Shown: positions 44,564 through 54,976, counted from the first letter of the stretch. The stretch: 64,000 nt of DNA from Neptunitalea lumnitzerae (GCF_027924185.1 NZ_BRVO01000002.1:310001-374000), one strand, 5' to 3'. Notes: generated by a model not told the origin, from the letters alone. Program-made: numbers and translations.

Positions 44564-45310
44564 ATGAAATTAGAAAATAACACGGTTCTTATTACCGGAG
44601 GCGGTTCCGGAATTGGTTTGGAAATAGCCAAACAGTTACATCCTCATAACAAAGTCATCATTGTGGGGAGAAATTTGCAAAAGCTAGCAGCGGTGGAAGC
44701 AATGTTACCGGGGGTGACTACATTACAGGCAGATGTTACGAAGGAACAAGATGTAAAGGAATTAGTCAAGACAGTTGTTGAACGTTTTGAGACCTTAAAT
44801 GTATTGATTAATAATGCAGGGTTAGCTTATATAACACCAGTTTTAGAGGAAACTACTTTTTATCAAACCACTTCACAGGAGTTTGAAACGAATTTTTTTG
44901 CTCCTTTAAAGCTTATTCAGCAGTTCTTACCTTTATTACGAACTAAAGAGGAGGCAGCTATTGTGAACGTAACCTCCATCGCCGCATTGTGTCCATCTGC
45001 TCCGGGAGCTGGGTATTGTGCTAGTAAGGGAGCGTTACATTCCTATACACAAAGTTTACGTCAGCAGTTGAAAGATAGTAGCGTGAAATTATTTGAATTA
45101 ATGCCACCCTTAGTAGCTACTGAATTTTCGTCTGAAATAGGAGGGTTGGAACATGGTATGCCGGCTTCAGAAGTGGCAACAGAGTTGATAGCAGCCTGGA
45201 AAACGGATTTGTTTGAAATTCATGTGGGAGATACGAAGGCCTTTTATGATACCTATTTTTCCAAATCACAGGAAGCGTTTGAGATGCTGAATGCGCCAAT
45301 GAATTCTTAA
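44564..45310 (+). CDS. DltE-like short-chain dehydrogenase/reductase
   Basis: 248 aa. Rossmann motif TGGGSGIG (11-18), NNAG, catalytic Ser in VTSIAAL and Tyr/Lys in YCASK. Closest in layout to DltE-type SDRs. Under the TetR operator at 44526. Ends before a strong terminator. Confidence 0.87.
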   Translation: MKLENNTVLITGGGSGIGLEIAKQLHPHNKVIIVGRNLQKLAAVEAMLPGVTTLQADVTKEQDVKELVKTVVERFETLNVLINNAGLAYITPVLEETTFYQTTSQEFETNFFAPLKLIQQFLPLLRTKEEAAIVNVTSIAALCPSAPGAGYCASKGALHSYTQSLRQQLKDSSVKLFELMPPLVATEFSSEIGGLEHGMPASEVATELIAAWKTDLFEIHVGDTKAFYDTYFSKSQEAFEMLNAPMNS

Positions 45311-45370
45311 ACTTTATCTATTATAAAGAATTATCTTTTTTAAGATTCTTTGGTAAGCTGAAGATAGTAA

Positions 45371-45404
45371 CCTCATAAGGATGTAACTTATGAGGTGTTT
45401 TTTT
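45371..45404 (+). terminator. Rho-independent terminator
   Basis: cctcataag (45371-45379) pairs with cttatgagg (45387-45395), followed by a T-run to 45404. Confidence 0.85.
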
Positions 45405-45508
45405 AGATGGAATTAAAGAAGTAGACAATTGACACCAAATTTTTTGCGATTAAACACGCATATTCAACGGTTGATGTGATTGTAGGGACATCCTAACTCA
45501 ATTTGCGG

Positions 45509-45516
45509 TATTTTTG
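45509..45516 (+). promoter_or_regulatory. -7 box for the histidine kinase gene
   Basis: TATTTTTG; decides the kinase start, since the in-frame TTG at 45503 lies before the expected transcription start. Confidence 0.5.
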
Positions 45517-45532
45517 TAGTTTTAAGAGGTGT

Positions 45533-46663
45533 ATGATGCAGATAGATTCCAAAAACATATTAGAGAAAAAAATAGGCAACGGAAAGTACCGGTTACTTTC
45601 TGTATCCCGAAAGCGACTGGTGATTTGGGGAGTGTCTGTTGGGGTGTTTTTGTTTTTATCGTTCATGATTGATCCCTTAAATCCGGGTTGGTCACAATTT
45701 TTTAATAAAACCATAGGCAAGTTCATCTATGATCTTACTTGGCTTTTTGGTATCTGTATCTTGCTTGCAGAAATCTCATTGATGATCGATGCAATTTTGA
45801 ATCGTAAACTCCCATGGACAGACAAACCTAGAAAACGCATTATTTGGCAAGCGATTTTGTTAGTATTAGGTAGTTTGGCAGTGGTGCTGCTGATTTATAT
45901 GTTGGTGATATCTGTAGAACCTACCAAGCACATTAAATCCATCGAAGAGCTTTCGGTAACCATGCAATTGTTGGTTACTAATTTTATGGTTTCTATTGTG
46001 ATTACAGCTATTAATACGGGAGATTATTTACTCTATAATTGGACACAATCTGCCGTGCAGGCTACTGCACATCAATTAGAGGCGGTAAAGTTTGAGCAGG
46101 CAGCTATTGCTGCGGAATTACAAGCGTTAAAGCTGCAAATAGATCCGCATTTTATCTTTAATAATTTAAGTGTGTTGGCAGAAATTACCCGAAATGATCA
46201 AGAGGCTGGGGTATTGTATGCAGAGAATTTTTCTAAGGTGTATAGGTATACGCTCTTAAACTCTAAAAAAGATTTGATTCCTTTAGCGGACGAACTGCGC
46301 TTTTTAGAAGCGTATCGGTATTTAATTGCCAAGCGTTTTGGCGCAGCGGTTATTTTTGATATTGAAGTAGCCCCTGAATTACAAACATTACAGCTGCCTC
46401 CTATGACGTTACAGTTTTTAGTAGAGAATGCCATCAAACACAACCAAACCCGTAAAGAAACCCCGTTACAAATTTTTATAAAGAAAGAAGATGCTACGCA
46501 TTTGGTAGTCATCAATACTCTGGACCCAATGCCTAAGACGGCTTGGTCCTCTGGATTAGGGTTAGAAAATATCACCAATCGCTATTTATTATTGAGTCAG
46601 GAAAAACCGGTGATGTACCAGACTACTGACTATTTTATTGTTAAACTACCGCTGATATCATGA
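45533..46663 (+). CDS. LytS-type sensor histidine kinase
   Basis: About 376 aa from the ATG at 45533 (45536 also possible), after AGAGG. Four membrane helices in the first 165 residues, then a cytoplasmic coiled linker (HQLEAVKFEQAAIAAELQAL), the His_kinase H-box LQIDPHFIFNNLSVLAEI, and an ATPase domain (PMTLQFLVENAIKHN, GLGLENITNRY). Overlaps the response regulator by 4 bp (ATGA), so the two form a two-component pair. Signal unknown. Confidence 0.88.
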   Translation: MMQIDSKNILEKKIGNGKYRLLSVSRKRLVIWGVSVGVFLFLSFMIDPLNPGWSQFFNKTIGKFIYDLTWLFGICILLAEISLMIDAILNRKLPWTDKPRKRIIWQAILLVLGSLAVVLLIYMLVISVEPTKHIKSIEELSVTMQLLVTNFMVSIVITAINTGDYLLYNWTQSAVQATAHQLEAVKFEQAAIAAELQALKLQIDPHFIFNNLSVLAEITRNDQEAGVLYAENFSKVYRYTLLNSKKDLIPLADELRFLEAYRYLIAKRFGAAVIFDIEVAPELQTLQLPPMTLQFLVENAIKHNQTRKETPLQIFIKKEDATHLVVINTLDPMPKTAWSSGLGLENITNRYLLLSQEKPVMYQTTDYFIVKLPLIS

Positions 46664-47424
46664 AAATAACCAATGTATTTATTGTAGAAGATGAAGAACC
46701 CAATGTAGCCCGATTGCAACGTCTTTTGAAAAACATGGGAGGGGGTATTGAAATTGTAGGAATTGCGGATAGTGTGCAAGGAGCAGTGCAGTGGTTACAG
46801 ACCCATGAATTGCCGGATTTATTGCTATTGGATATTCGCTTGTCTGATGGACTGAGTTTTGAGATTTTTGATCACGTCAATATTAATTGTGCGGTCATTT
46901 TTACTACAGCTTATGATGAATATGCTGTAAAAGCCTTTAAATACAACAGTATTGATTATTTATTAAAGCCTATAGAGGAATTGGAGTTGCGGAATGCCAT
47001 TGCGCGGTATGAGAACTTTATGGAAACCCTACCTTTTATCAATACGGCTGTCACTGGTTTGGTACAGTATTTACAACCCAAAAATTACAGAACCCGTTTT
47101 CTATTACCTTACCGAGATGGGTATCGTACCTTACAAATTGTTGACATCTTGTTTATGTATACAGAATTGGGAATTACCTATGCCTACCTGAATACCAATA
47201 CCATTGAAACCTTACCACAAACCTTAGAAGAATTAGAAAAAGAATTGGATCCGCTTACCTTTTTTAGAGTGAACCGACAATACATTGTAAAAGAGGATGC
47301 TATTGTACAAATTCAGAATGACTTTAATGGAAAGTTACGCCTGTTATTGCAAGGAGCAGACAGACGTGAAGTAGTGGTAAGCAGAGATAAAGCTCCTTTA
47401 CTCAAAGCTTGGTTAGATTTTTAG
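46660..47424 (+). CDS. LytTR-family response regulator
   Basis: 254 aa. N-terminal receiver domain with DEE (11-13) and phospho-acceptor Asp58 (LLLDIR), Thr in FTTAYDE and Lys in LLKPI. C-terminal LytTR DNA-binding domain (FLLPYRDGYRTL ... FFRVNRQYIV). Partner of the overlapping kinase. The RND operon follows 170 bp later and is the natural candidate target. Confidence 0.9.
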   Translation: MKITNVFIVEDEEPNVARLQRLLKNMGGGIEIVGIADSVQGAVQWLQTHELPDLLLLDIRLSDGLSFEIFDHVNINCAVIFTTAYDEYAVKAFKYNSIDYLLKPIEELELRNAIARYENFMETLPFINTAVTGLVQYLQPKNYRTRFLLPYRDGYRTLQIVDILFMYTELGITYAYLNTNTIETLPQTLEELEKELDPLTFFRVNRQYIVKEDAIVQIQNDFNGKLRLLLQGADRREVVVSRDKAPLLKAWLDF

Positions 47425-47596
47425 CGGTGGTGATTTCACAGGGATGCAGGGTACATTTTGGGATGTTTTAGAAGCTGTTATTTTCTTGACAAACCGCTAG
47501 CTACGATTCAAAGTTGAATATCTACGGTTGAATGTATTTTTTTCCGCTACGCGCACAGGTGTGTGTTACTTTGCTATTAAATCAAATGAATTTGAA

Positions 47597-48742
47597 ATGA
47601 AGAGAATCGTAAAAGTAACGCATTTAGTAACCTGTAGTATCGGTTTGGCAGGTGCCTTTGTTTTGGGAAGTTGTCATTCGGATACGGCTGCAAATGCTGC
47701 CATGAACCTGCCGGCTACACCTGTGGATGTTCAAACATTGAAGGCAGCTACGGTAGACTTAACCTGGTCTTTTCCAGGAACTGTTGAAGGGGTTGAAAAT
47801 GTAAGTATTCGTCCGCAAGTGATTGGGTATTTGGATAAAATTTATGTACAGGAAGGGAGTTATGTAGAAAAAGGACAGGCGCTTTTTGGGATTCGTGATG
47901 ATGTATACCGAGAACAGGTACAAAATAGTGATGCGGCGTTAAAGGCAGCGGAGGCAGCCGAAAAGGCAGCTCAATTGGAAGTACAGAAATTAGAATCTTT
48001 AGTAGCAGGCGGAGTGGTATCTCAAGTGCAATTGGAAACGGCGGAGTCCAATTATGAAAGTGCCAAAGCACAAGTAGCACAGGCGAAAGCCAATTTAGGC
48101 TCTTCACAAATTAATCAAGACTATACCGAAATTAAAGCACCTTTTAGTGGTTATATCGGGCGCATTCCAAATCGTTTGGGAAATTTAGTATCGAGCACTG
48201 ATACAGAACCCTTAACACAACTCGCGAAGATAGATCAGGTGTTTGTGTATTTTTCCATGAGCGAGGCCGATTTCTTGGCCTATGAAAAGAAAAAAGCATC
48301 CTATCCTGATATTACCAAAAATGTAACATTAGAATTACCCGATGGGTCTGTATACAAACATACAGGTACCTTATTAGAGGCCAGTGGTAATTTTAACACT
48401 GCAACGGCAAGTATGTCTATGAAAGCGGTGTTCCCGAATCCTGACAAGTTATTGCGCTCCGGAGGAACCGGAAGAGTGGTATTGCATTACAAAGAATCTA
48501 ATGTGTTGGAAGTACCTAAAATTGCAGTGAAAGATATTCAAGATAAGTTCTTTGTGTATCAGGTAACAAAAGAGCAAAAGGCAAAAATGACCGAGGTTAC
48601 GTTCTCCGGAGCCTCAGATGAGAGCTATTTTATTGCTTCAGGAATTCAAAATGGTGCTGTGATAGCCTTAAACCCAATCGACCGATTGGCAGATGGAATA
48701 TCCGTTGCTCCTAGTACGGAAAGCACTCAACCACAAAAGTAA
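47597..48742 (+). CDS. RND efflux periplasmic adaptor (membrane fusion protein)
   Basis: 381 aa from the ATG at 47597; the 23 extra upstream codons (from 47528) do not look like a signal peptide. Lipobox ends at Cys26 (VLGSC). Domains: a biotinyl-lipoyl half (RPQVIGYLDKIYVQEGSYVEKGQ), an alpha hairpin (NSDAALKAAEAAEKAAQLEVQKLESLVAGGVV), and barrel/MP domains with YTEIKAPFSGYIG. Bridges the RND pump and the outer-membrane channel. 9 bp to the pump gene. Confidence 0.93.
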   Translation: MKRIVKVTHLVTCSIGLAGAFVLGSCHSDTAANAAMNLPATPVDVQTLKAATVDLTWSFPGTVEGVENVSIRPQVIGYLDKIYVQEGSYVEKGQALFGIRDDVYREQVQNSDAALKAAEAAEKAAQLEVQKLESLVAGGVVSQVQLETAESNYESAKAQVAQAKANLGSSQINQDYTEIKAPFSGYIGRIPNRLGNLVSSTDTEPLTQLAKIDQVFVYFSMSEADFLAYEKKKASYPDITKNVTLELPDGSVYKHTGTLLEASGNFNTATASMSMKAVFPNPDKLLRSGGTGRVVLHYKESNVLEVPKIAVKDIQDKFFVYQVTKEQKAKMTEVTFSGASDESYFIASGIQNGAVIALNPIDRLADGISVAPSTESTQPQK

Positions 48743-48751
48743 TTCATTAGC

Positions 48752-51700
48752 ATGCTTAAGAAAATCATAGATAGGCCGGTATTGGCCACCGTAATCTCCT
48801 TGATTATTGTCATCTTAGGAGTCATAGGATTAACCCGATTATCCATTACAAAATTTCCAGATATATCACCGCCTACCGTTATGGTAAGTGGATCCTATCC
48901 CGGAGGGAATAGTGAAACGGTATTACGTTCGGTAGTAACCCCTTTGGAAGAACAAATCAATGGGGTAGAGAACATGCAGTACATCAAATCTACAGCTAGT
49001 AATGACGGTACCTTTTCTATTTCCATTGTATTTAAACAGGGGGTTAATCCAGATCAGGCTGCGGTAAACGTACAAAATAGAGTGCAACAAGCCACGCCAA
49101 TATTACCGTCTGAAGTAACGGAGATGGGACTTACCACCTCCAAGCAACAGAACAGTATGATTGTGGTGTTTAACCTATTTACGGAACACAATAGTAAGTA
49201 CGATGAAAAATTTCTACAAAACTATGCTAATATCAACTTGCTTCCTGAGATCAAACGAATTCCGGGAGTAGGGCAGGCACAAGTATTTGGTAGTAAGGAT
49301 TACTCCATGCGTATTTGGTTGAATCCAACCAAAATGGCTTCTTTCGGTTTGGTACCTGCAGATATTTCAGCGGCCATTGCAGACCAAAGTGTAGAATCGG
49401 CTCCTGGATCAATAGGTAAAGAATCCAATGCCAGTTTAGAATATGTGATTCGATATAAAGGGAAAAAGAATAAGCCACTACAATATGAAGATATGGTGGT
49501 GAAAAACGATGGGGTACAAATCGTTCGTTTAAAAGATGTAGCTCGTGTTGAATTTGGAACCATTTCGTATAGTGGAAATAACTTTTCCAATGGTCGTAGT
49601 GCGGTAACCATTGCCATCATGCAAAATACGGGATCGAATGCCAACGATATTGAAATAGGAGTGAATGAAGCTTTGGAAACCATGTCGAAGCGTTTTCCTC
49701 CAGACATAGCTTATTCCAAAGTAGTGAGTACCAAAGAAATGTTAGATGCATCCATACATCAGGTACAATCAACCTTAATTGAGGCGTTTATCTTGGTGTT
49801 TATTGTGGTATTTATCTTTTTACAGGATTTTAGATCTACCTTAATCCCAGCAATTGCGGTACCAGTAGCCATTATAGGAACCTTTTTCTTTTTATTGGTG
49901 TTTGGCTTTACCATTAATGTATTAACCTTATTTGCTTTGGTATTGGCCATTGGTATTGTGGTAGATGATGCCATTGTAGTGGTAGAGGCAGTGCACAGTA
50001 AAATGGAAGAAAGTGATATTTCTCCCAAAGAAGCTACGCATAGTGCGATGAGTGAGATCACCGGAGCGGTAATTTCCATTACGCTGGTAATGTCTGCGGT
50101 GTTTATCCCTATTGGATTTATGACGGGGTCTGCGGGTATCTTTTTTGAACAGTTTGCATATACCTTGGCCATTGCTATTATCATTTCGGCGGTGAATGCC
50201 TTAACGTTAACACCAGCTTTGTGTGCAGTATTGTTAAAGAATCATAGTCATGACGAACCAGGTAAAAGTAGTTTTGGCAAACGATTTGCCACAGCTTTCA
50301 ATGCAGGCTTTGGGAATTTAACCAACCGCTATACCAAAGGAGTTCGCTTTTTATTAAAGAGACGTTGGGTAGCGTTGGTGCTTATTTTAGGAGTGTTTGG
50401 AGTGGCTGGCTATTCCTTATTGAGTACGCCTAAAAGTTTTGTACCGATGGAAGATGATGGCTTATTCATGTACTCGTTGAGTATGCCTCCGGGAACAGCT
50501 TTAAGCCCTACTAATGAAACAGCAGAAAAAATAAATACCATTCTTTCCGGAATTGATGCTGTTAAAGAAAATACGTCTATTTCCGGGTTTAACCTATTAA
50601 ATAACAGTTCAGGAGCCTCTTATGCCATGGGGTTTGTGAGTTTGAAACCAGTAGAAGAGCGGGGAGCAATTCAAGATATAGAAGAAATCATGGCCATTGT
50701 AAACCAACAACTCTCTGCTGTAAAAGAAGGAACCGTAATGGCGTTTCGAATGCCTCCGGTAATGGGATATGGAGTGACCAGCGGTGCAGAGTTTATGCTT
50801 CAGGATCGTATGGGTAGAGAACCTGCGGTACTTAAGCAAAAAGCAGATGAGCTTATAGGAGCTTTGATGAAAACTCCGGGAGTACAATATGCATATACTA
50901 TGTTTCGAGCCGATTTTCCACAGTTGGAATTGGAAGTGGATGAAGATAAGGCGAAACAGTTAGGGGTAAGTGTATCCGGATTGCTCAATACCATTCAAGT
51001 GTATTTTTCTGGAGACCAATCGTTGAACTTTTCTCGTTTCGGTAAATTTTACCGTGTGAATATCAAAGCTGATGGAACGTATCGTAAAAGCCAAGAAGAT
51101 TTTAAAGAAGTGTATGTACGCAGCGATGCAGGGGATATGATTCCGGTAAACAGTTTGGTAACCTTACAAAAGGTGTATGGTCCCGAATCGGTGACGCGTT
51201 ACAATTTATACAATGCGCTTTCGATTAATGTGATGCCTTTACCTGGAGTGAGTAATGGAGAACTGATGGGGAATATTGAAAAAGTGTTAGCTGATTTACC
51301 GTCTGATTATAGTTATGAATGGACGGGCTTAAGTTTGGAAGAAAAAAGTGCCGGAAATCAAACGATGCTAATTTTAGGACTGAGCTTATTGTTCGTATAC
51401 CTGTTGTTATCGGCACAATATGAGAGTTATGTATTGCCACTAGCGGTATTATTATCTATTCCTACAGGGATTGTGGGAGCTTATATGGCTATTAAAGCCA
51501 TTGGTTTGGACAATAATATTTATGTGCAGGTAGGGCTTATCATGCTGATAGGATTGTTGGCAAAAAATGCCATTTTGATTGTGGAGTTTGCAGTACAACG
51601 AAGACAAGCCGGTTTGTCTATTGTAGAAGCTGCGATGGAAGGTGCAAAGGCGCGTTTGCGTCCTATTATTATGACCTCGCTCGCTTTTATTGTGGGAATG

Positions 51701-51892
51701 ATTCCATTGATGCTAGCTAAAGGAGGTATGGCAACGGGTAATAAATCCATCAGTGTGAGTACCGCTATGGGAATGTTAAGCGGTGTGGTCTTAGGGATTT
51801 TTGTGATTCCGATATTGTATGTACTGTTTCAATACCTGCAAGAATTGATCTCCGGAAAGCCAAGTACAAATACCACTATAAAAAATCAGTAA
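48752..51892 (+). CDS. RND (HAE1/AcrB-type) efflux pump
   Basis: 1046 aa, the normal length. 12-helix arrangement with two large periplasmic loops. Proton-relay aspartates in TM4 (GIVVDDAIVVVE). Typical start (LKKIIDRPVLATVISLIIV) and NVQNRVQQA. Extrudes drugs, detergents or metabolites across both membranes with the neighbouring adaptor and channel. 2 bp before the outer-membrane factor. Confidence 0.96.
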   Translation: MLKKIIDRPVLATVISLIIVILGVIGLTRLSITKFPDISPPTVMVSGSYPGGNSETVLRSVVTPLEEQINGVENMQYIKSTASNDGTFSISIVFKQGVNPDQAAVNVQNRVQQATPILPSEVTEMGLTTSKQQNSMIVVFNLFTEHNSKYDEKFLQNYANINLLPEIKRIPGVGQAQVFGSKDYSMRIWLNPTKMASFGLVPADISAAIADQSVESAPGSIGKESNASLEYVIRYKGKKNKPLQYEDMVVKNDGVQIVRLKDVARVEFGTISYSGNNFSNGRSAVTIAIMQNTGSNANDIEIGVNEALETMSKRFPPDIAYSKVVSTKEMLDASIHQVQSTLIEAFILVFIVVFIFLQDFRSTLIPAIAVPVAIIGTFFFLLVFGFTINVLTLFALVLAIGIVVDDAIVVVEAVHSKMEESDISPKEATHSAMSEITGAVISITLVMSAVFIPIGFMTGSAGIFFEQFAYTLAIAIIISAVNALTLTPALCAVLLKNHSHDEPGKSSFGKRFATAFNAGFGNLTNRYTKGVRFLLKRRWVALVLILGVFGVAGYSLLSTPKSFVPMEDDGLFMYSLSMPPGTALSPTNETAEKINTILSGIDAVKENTSISGFNLLNNSSGASYAMGFVSLKPVEERGAIQDIEEIMAIVNQQLSAVKEGTVMAFRMPPVMGYGVTSGAEFMLQDRMGREPAVLKQKADELIGALMKTPGVQYAYTMFRADFPQLELEVDEDKAKQLGVSVSGLLNTIQVYFSGDQSLNFSRFGKFYRVNIKADGTYRKSQEDFKEVYVRSDAGDMIPVNSLVTLQKVYGPESVTRYNLYNALSINVMPLPGVSNGELMGNIEKVLADLPSDYSYEWTGLSLEEKSAGNQTMLILGLSLLFVYLLLSAQYESYVLPLAVLLSIPTGIVGAYMAIKAIGLDNNIYVQVGLIMLIGLLAKNAILIVEFAVQRRQAGLSIVEAAMEGAKARLRPIIMTSLAFIVGMIPLMLAKGGMATGNKSISVSTAMGMLSGVVLGIFVIPILYVLFQYLQELISGKPSTNTTIKNQ

Positions 51893-51894
51893 AG

Positions 51895-53310
51895 ATGAGA
51901 AAAGCATATAAAATTTTAATACTTGGGTGTTTCAGTAGTGGTGTACTAATTTCTTGTTCGGTAGGCAAAAAATATGAACGTCCAGAAATAGATACTCCTG
52001 ATACCTTTTATGGAGCTACAGAGGTAGCATTAACAGCAGATAGTATTCAATTACCTTGGAAAACATTCTTTAAGGATCCAAAGTTAATCGCATTAATTGA
52101 TACTGCTTTGGTACGTAATGCAGATTTTAATACCGCCTTAAAAAGTGTAGCACAAGCAGAGCTGAGTTTAAAGAATGCCAAGAAATCCATTTTGCCATCG
52201 ATTTCTATAGCAGCTTCCGGAAACCGAACTTGGCCTTCAAAAAATAGTTTGAATGGTTCTTTAACAGAGGAGTTTATAGGAACCAAATATATAGATGATT
52301 ATGCTGTATCTGGTAATTTGTCTTGGGAGGTACCGCTATGGGGAAAGTTTTCGCTACAAAAAGCGGCTTCTAATGCCAATTATATGGCAACACGTGCTAA
52401 TTGGGTAGCCGTTAAAACTCGCTTGATTACACAAGTAGCTCAAGGGTATTATCAGCTCATAGCCTTGGATGCGCAGTTACGTATTGCTAAGGAAAATGAT
52501 GAACTGAGCAAATGTACTTTAGCCATGATGGAGTTGCAATTTGAGTCAGGACAAATAAATGCTGTAGCCGTAGCACAAGCCAAAGCGCAGCAGAAAACAG
52601 CTGAACTGTTAATTCCTTTATATGAACAGAACATTACAATACAGGAAAATGCCTTGAATATATTACTTGGGCGTTTTCCTCAGGCAATTGTACGTGCTAA
52701 TTCTTTAGCGGAAGTATTTCCAGAGGAAGTTCCTGTAGTAGTTCCATCAGTATTATTAAGTAGACGTCCTGATGTTAGAGCAGCTGAATTTAGTTATATG
52801 GCGGCTAATGCTCAAACAGGATTGCAAAAGGCAGCGATGTATCCTAGTTTAACCATTGCACCTCAATATGGTTTGAATAGTTACCAATTTGATACGTGGT
52901 TTGATATGCCGGGATCCATTACAAAGATGGTGGCGGCAAGCATTGCGGCTCCGCTATTTCAAGGAGGGAAATTGAAAGCAGCGTATAAGTCGGCTTTATT
53001 GGATCAACAGAAAGCTGCGATTGAATTTCAACAGACGTTTATGACCGCTGTAGGAGAAGTATCGGATGCCTTGGCAACTATTGAAGGAAGTTCAAAACGA
53101 ATGGAATTGGTTACTGAAAAAGGAACTGCTTTAGAAAAAGCAAGCACGGATGCCGTGAAATTATTCAATAATGGAATGGTAACGTATTTAGATGTAATAA
53201 CCGCTCAGAATAGTAAACTTCAGAATGATTTGGAGCAGATCTCCATTCAATTGGATCAATTAAATGCGTTTAGTGAATTGTATAGAGCGCTAGGAGGAGG
53301 TATTGAATAG
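51895..53310 (+). CDS. TolC/NodT-family outer-membrane efflux lipoprotein
   Basis: 471 aa. Lipobox ends at Cys21 (LISC) followed by SVGKKYERPEI, the usual NodT-type start. Two OEP repeats are present: LSWEVPLWGKFSLQKAA in the first half and RRPDVRAAEFSYMAANAQTG in the second. Forms the outer channel of the RND system. Ends the operon before a terminator. Confidence 0.95.
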   Translation: MRKAYKILILGCFSSGVLISCSVGKKYERPEIDTPDTFYGATEVALTADSIQLPWKTFFKDPKLIALIDTALVRNADFNTALKSVAQAELSLKNAKKSILPSISIAASGNRTWPSKNSLNGSLTEEFIGTKYIDDYAVSGNLSWEVPLWGKFSLQKAASNANYMATRANWVAVKTRLITQVAQGYYQLIALDAQLRIAKENDELSKCTLAMMELQFESGQINAVAVAQAKAQQKTAELLIPLYEQNITIQENALNILLGRFPQAIVRANSLAEVFPEEVPVVVPSVLLSRRPDVRAAEFSYMAANAQTGLQKAAMYPSLTIAPQYGLNSYQFDTWFDMPGSITKMVAASIAAPLFQGGKLKAAYKSALLDQQKAAIEFQQTFMTAVGEVSDALATIEGSSKRMELVTEKGTALEKASTDAVKLFNNGMVTYLDVITAQNSKLQNDLEQISIQLDQLNAFSELYRALGGGIE

Positions 53311-53380
53311 CATGATATGTTCCCCCTTATATATATTGTAAACGGTAAATTGTTGCTCCGTTTATTGAGTTTTTGTTGTG

Positions 53381-53410
53381 AATCAGGTAGTTTAACGACT
53401 ACCTGATTTT
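53381..53410 (+). terminator. RND operon terminator
   Basis: aatcaggtag (53381-53390) pairs with ctacctgatt (53399-53408), followed by tttg. Confidence 0.7.
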
Positions 53411-53435
53411 GTATGTACATTTCAATACATCATAT

Positions 53436-53798
53436 ATGAAGGTTTTAGAAAAAGAACATTTATCAGATAGAAATCAAATACGTACCCAATTATTTATAAC
53501 GTATCAACCTGATTGTCCCCTAAATAGAGGAATCACTCAGGAGGTTATTATGAAAAAAAGGAAGGAAAATTCTATTTTAAATCATCAGGTAAAACATGAG
53601 ATTAAATCCATTTGGATGTGTATTCAATCGGATAAGGCTATTAGTGAAATGCGCGGAATTCGTTATCAAATTATGGAAGGAGGACAACGTGTTGTGGCTC
53701 CTTTTTATTATTGTCATCATTGGCGTAAGATACAAGGTCATTGGCGTATGATGAAATTACCTAGTCTCTTGGATGATTTCCAGGGAATAGAATTATAG
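53436..53798 (+). CDS. Small hypothetical protein
   Basis: 120 aa from the ATG at 53436; the TTG at 53409 lies next to the terminator and is rejected. Charged, no signal peptide. Contains KSIWMCIQSDKAISEMRGI and a C-terminal HHWRKIQGHWRMMKLPSL stretch rich in His/Trp/Arg. No family recognised. Lies 30 bp before the cyclase gene, same strand, so possibly co-expressed. Confidence 0.5.
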   Translation: MKVLEKEHLSDRNQIRTQLFITYQPDCPLNRGITQEVIMKKRKENSILNHQVKHEIKSIWMCIQSDKAISEMRGIRYQIMEGGQRVVAPFYYCHHWRKIQGHWRMMKLPSLLDDFQGIEL

Positions 53799-53828
53799 GA
53801 TTAAATATGCTTTAAAATTAAAGGTGAA

Positions 53829-54902
53829 ATGAGCTTAATCAAACGATATCGACGTACTGATTTTATGATGATACTTGGAGTATGGATTATGTCAACAATG
53901 TGCCTTACCATGATTAAATACCAAGATGTGCAAGTATCTTATTTGCAATGGTATTATGGTTTTCATTCGTTAAGTAAAGAACTTATTTATATATTATCGT
54001 TTGTCTTTAGTGCTATGTTTGGCAGTTTGATGGCACTGGTACATTTATACGGATATCCGAAATGGTTTGCTTCCGCTTCCTTGTTAAAGGATATGGGAAT
54101 TCGGCTAGCCTGCTTTGTGGTTATATTTAGTATGTCATACCTTGTGATTGTTTACGGTATAGGTATATGGTTGGTACCCGAGACTAAAGAGGTTCATATT
54201 CCCTTAGTTAATGATGAAATCGCATTGATGTTTTTGGGATGCTTACTTATCAATAGTTTTGCAGATTTTTTGCTTTTAGTTCGAAAAAACATGGGGCCTG
54301 CTTATTTTTCTTATATCATGCAGGATAAATACTATAAACCTCAAGAAGAAGATCGGGTATTTATGTTCTTAGATATGGTGTCTTCTACTACTATGGCAGA
54401 AGCCATGGGACATGTTCAATTTAGTACTTTACTGCAGGAGTGTTTTCAAAAGTTATCGTCTCTGTTATTGAAATATGATGCGGAGATTTATCAATATGTT
54501 GGTGATGAAGCCGTAATAACCTGGAAATTAACTTCTAACTTTCAAATGGAAAAATGTGTGGATTTGTACTTTGATTTTAGTCGTATGCTTTTGGAAGCTG
54601 AGCATTCTTTTACAGAGAAATACGGATGGGCTCCTTCTTTTAGCGCTGCGATTCATCAAGGAAAAGTAACCATGGCATTGGTGGGAGATTTAAAAAAGGA
54701 ATTGGCTTTTCATGGAGATGTATTAAATACCACGGCACGCATGCAAGCACTTTGTAAAGATTATCAGGTAGGATTGATGGTCTCAAAGGAGGTATATCAG
54801 GCTATGGAAATAACAAAGACTACCTATCAATATCGAGAGATAAAAGAAGTGATTTTGCAAGGAAAGCGTAAAGAAATTACCTTGTATAGTGTGAAGGGGT
54901 AG
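53829..54902 (+). CDS. Membrane class III adenylate/guanylate cyclase
   Basis: 357 aa. Four membrane helices in the first 155 residues. The catalytic domain begins at VFMFLDMVSSTTMAEAMG (first metal Asp), followed by YQYVGDEAVITW (second Asp) and GDVLNTTARMQALC (transition-state region). Makes cyclic nucleotide at the inner face of the membrane. The family is well known, but whether cAMP or cGMP is made cannot be read with confidence. No cyclic-nucleotide receptor lies nearby. Confidence 0.85.
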   Translation: MSLIKRYRRTDFMMILGVWIMSTMCLTMIKYQDVQVSYLQWYYGFHSLSKELIYILSFVFSAMFGSLMALVHLYGYPKWFASASLLKDMGIRLACFVVIFSMSYLVIVYGIGIWLVPETKEVHIPLVNDEIALMFLGCLLINSFADFLLLVRKNMGPAYFSYIMQDKYYKPQEEDRVFMFLDMVSSTTMAEAMGHVQFSTLLQECFQKLSSLLLKYDAEIYQYVGDEAVITWKLTSNFQMEKCVDLYFDFSRMLLEAEHSFTEKYGWAPSFSAAIHQGKVTMALVGDLKKELAFHGDVLNTTARMQALCKDYQVGLMVSKEVYQAMEITKTTYQYREIKEVILQGKRKEITLYSVKG

Positions 54903-54945
54903 TAGCGGAATTTCTTCCTGAGATTTTTGAATGAAACTTTATCAG

Positions 54946-54976
54946 TATCTTTGATACTATCAAATGATAGTATCAA
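54946..54976 (+). promoter_or_regulatory. fic promoter with perfect palindromic operator
   Basis: -7 box TATCTTTG (54946-54953) merges into ttgatactatc-aaat-gatagtatcaa (54951-54976), an 11-bp perfect inverted repeat that stops directly at the GTG start at 54977. The transcription start should fall inside it. Preserved in part at the fic relic (8889-8918). Confidence 0.68.

Noticed and set aside
45503-45532. TTG start of the histidine kinase
   Set aside because: It lies before the -7 box and expected transcription start; ATG at 45533 with AGAGG upstream fits better.
49300-50184. Minus-strand ORFs (135 and 141 aa) in the RND pump gene
   Set aside because: Shadow frames of the pump with low-complexity composition.
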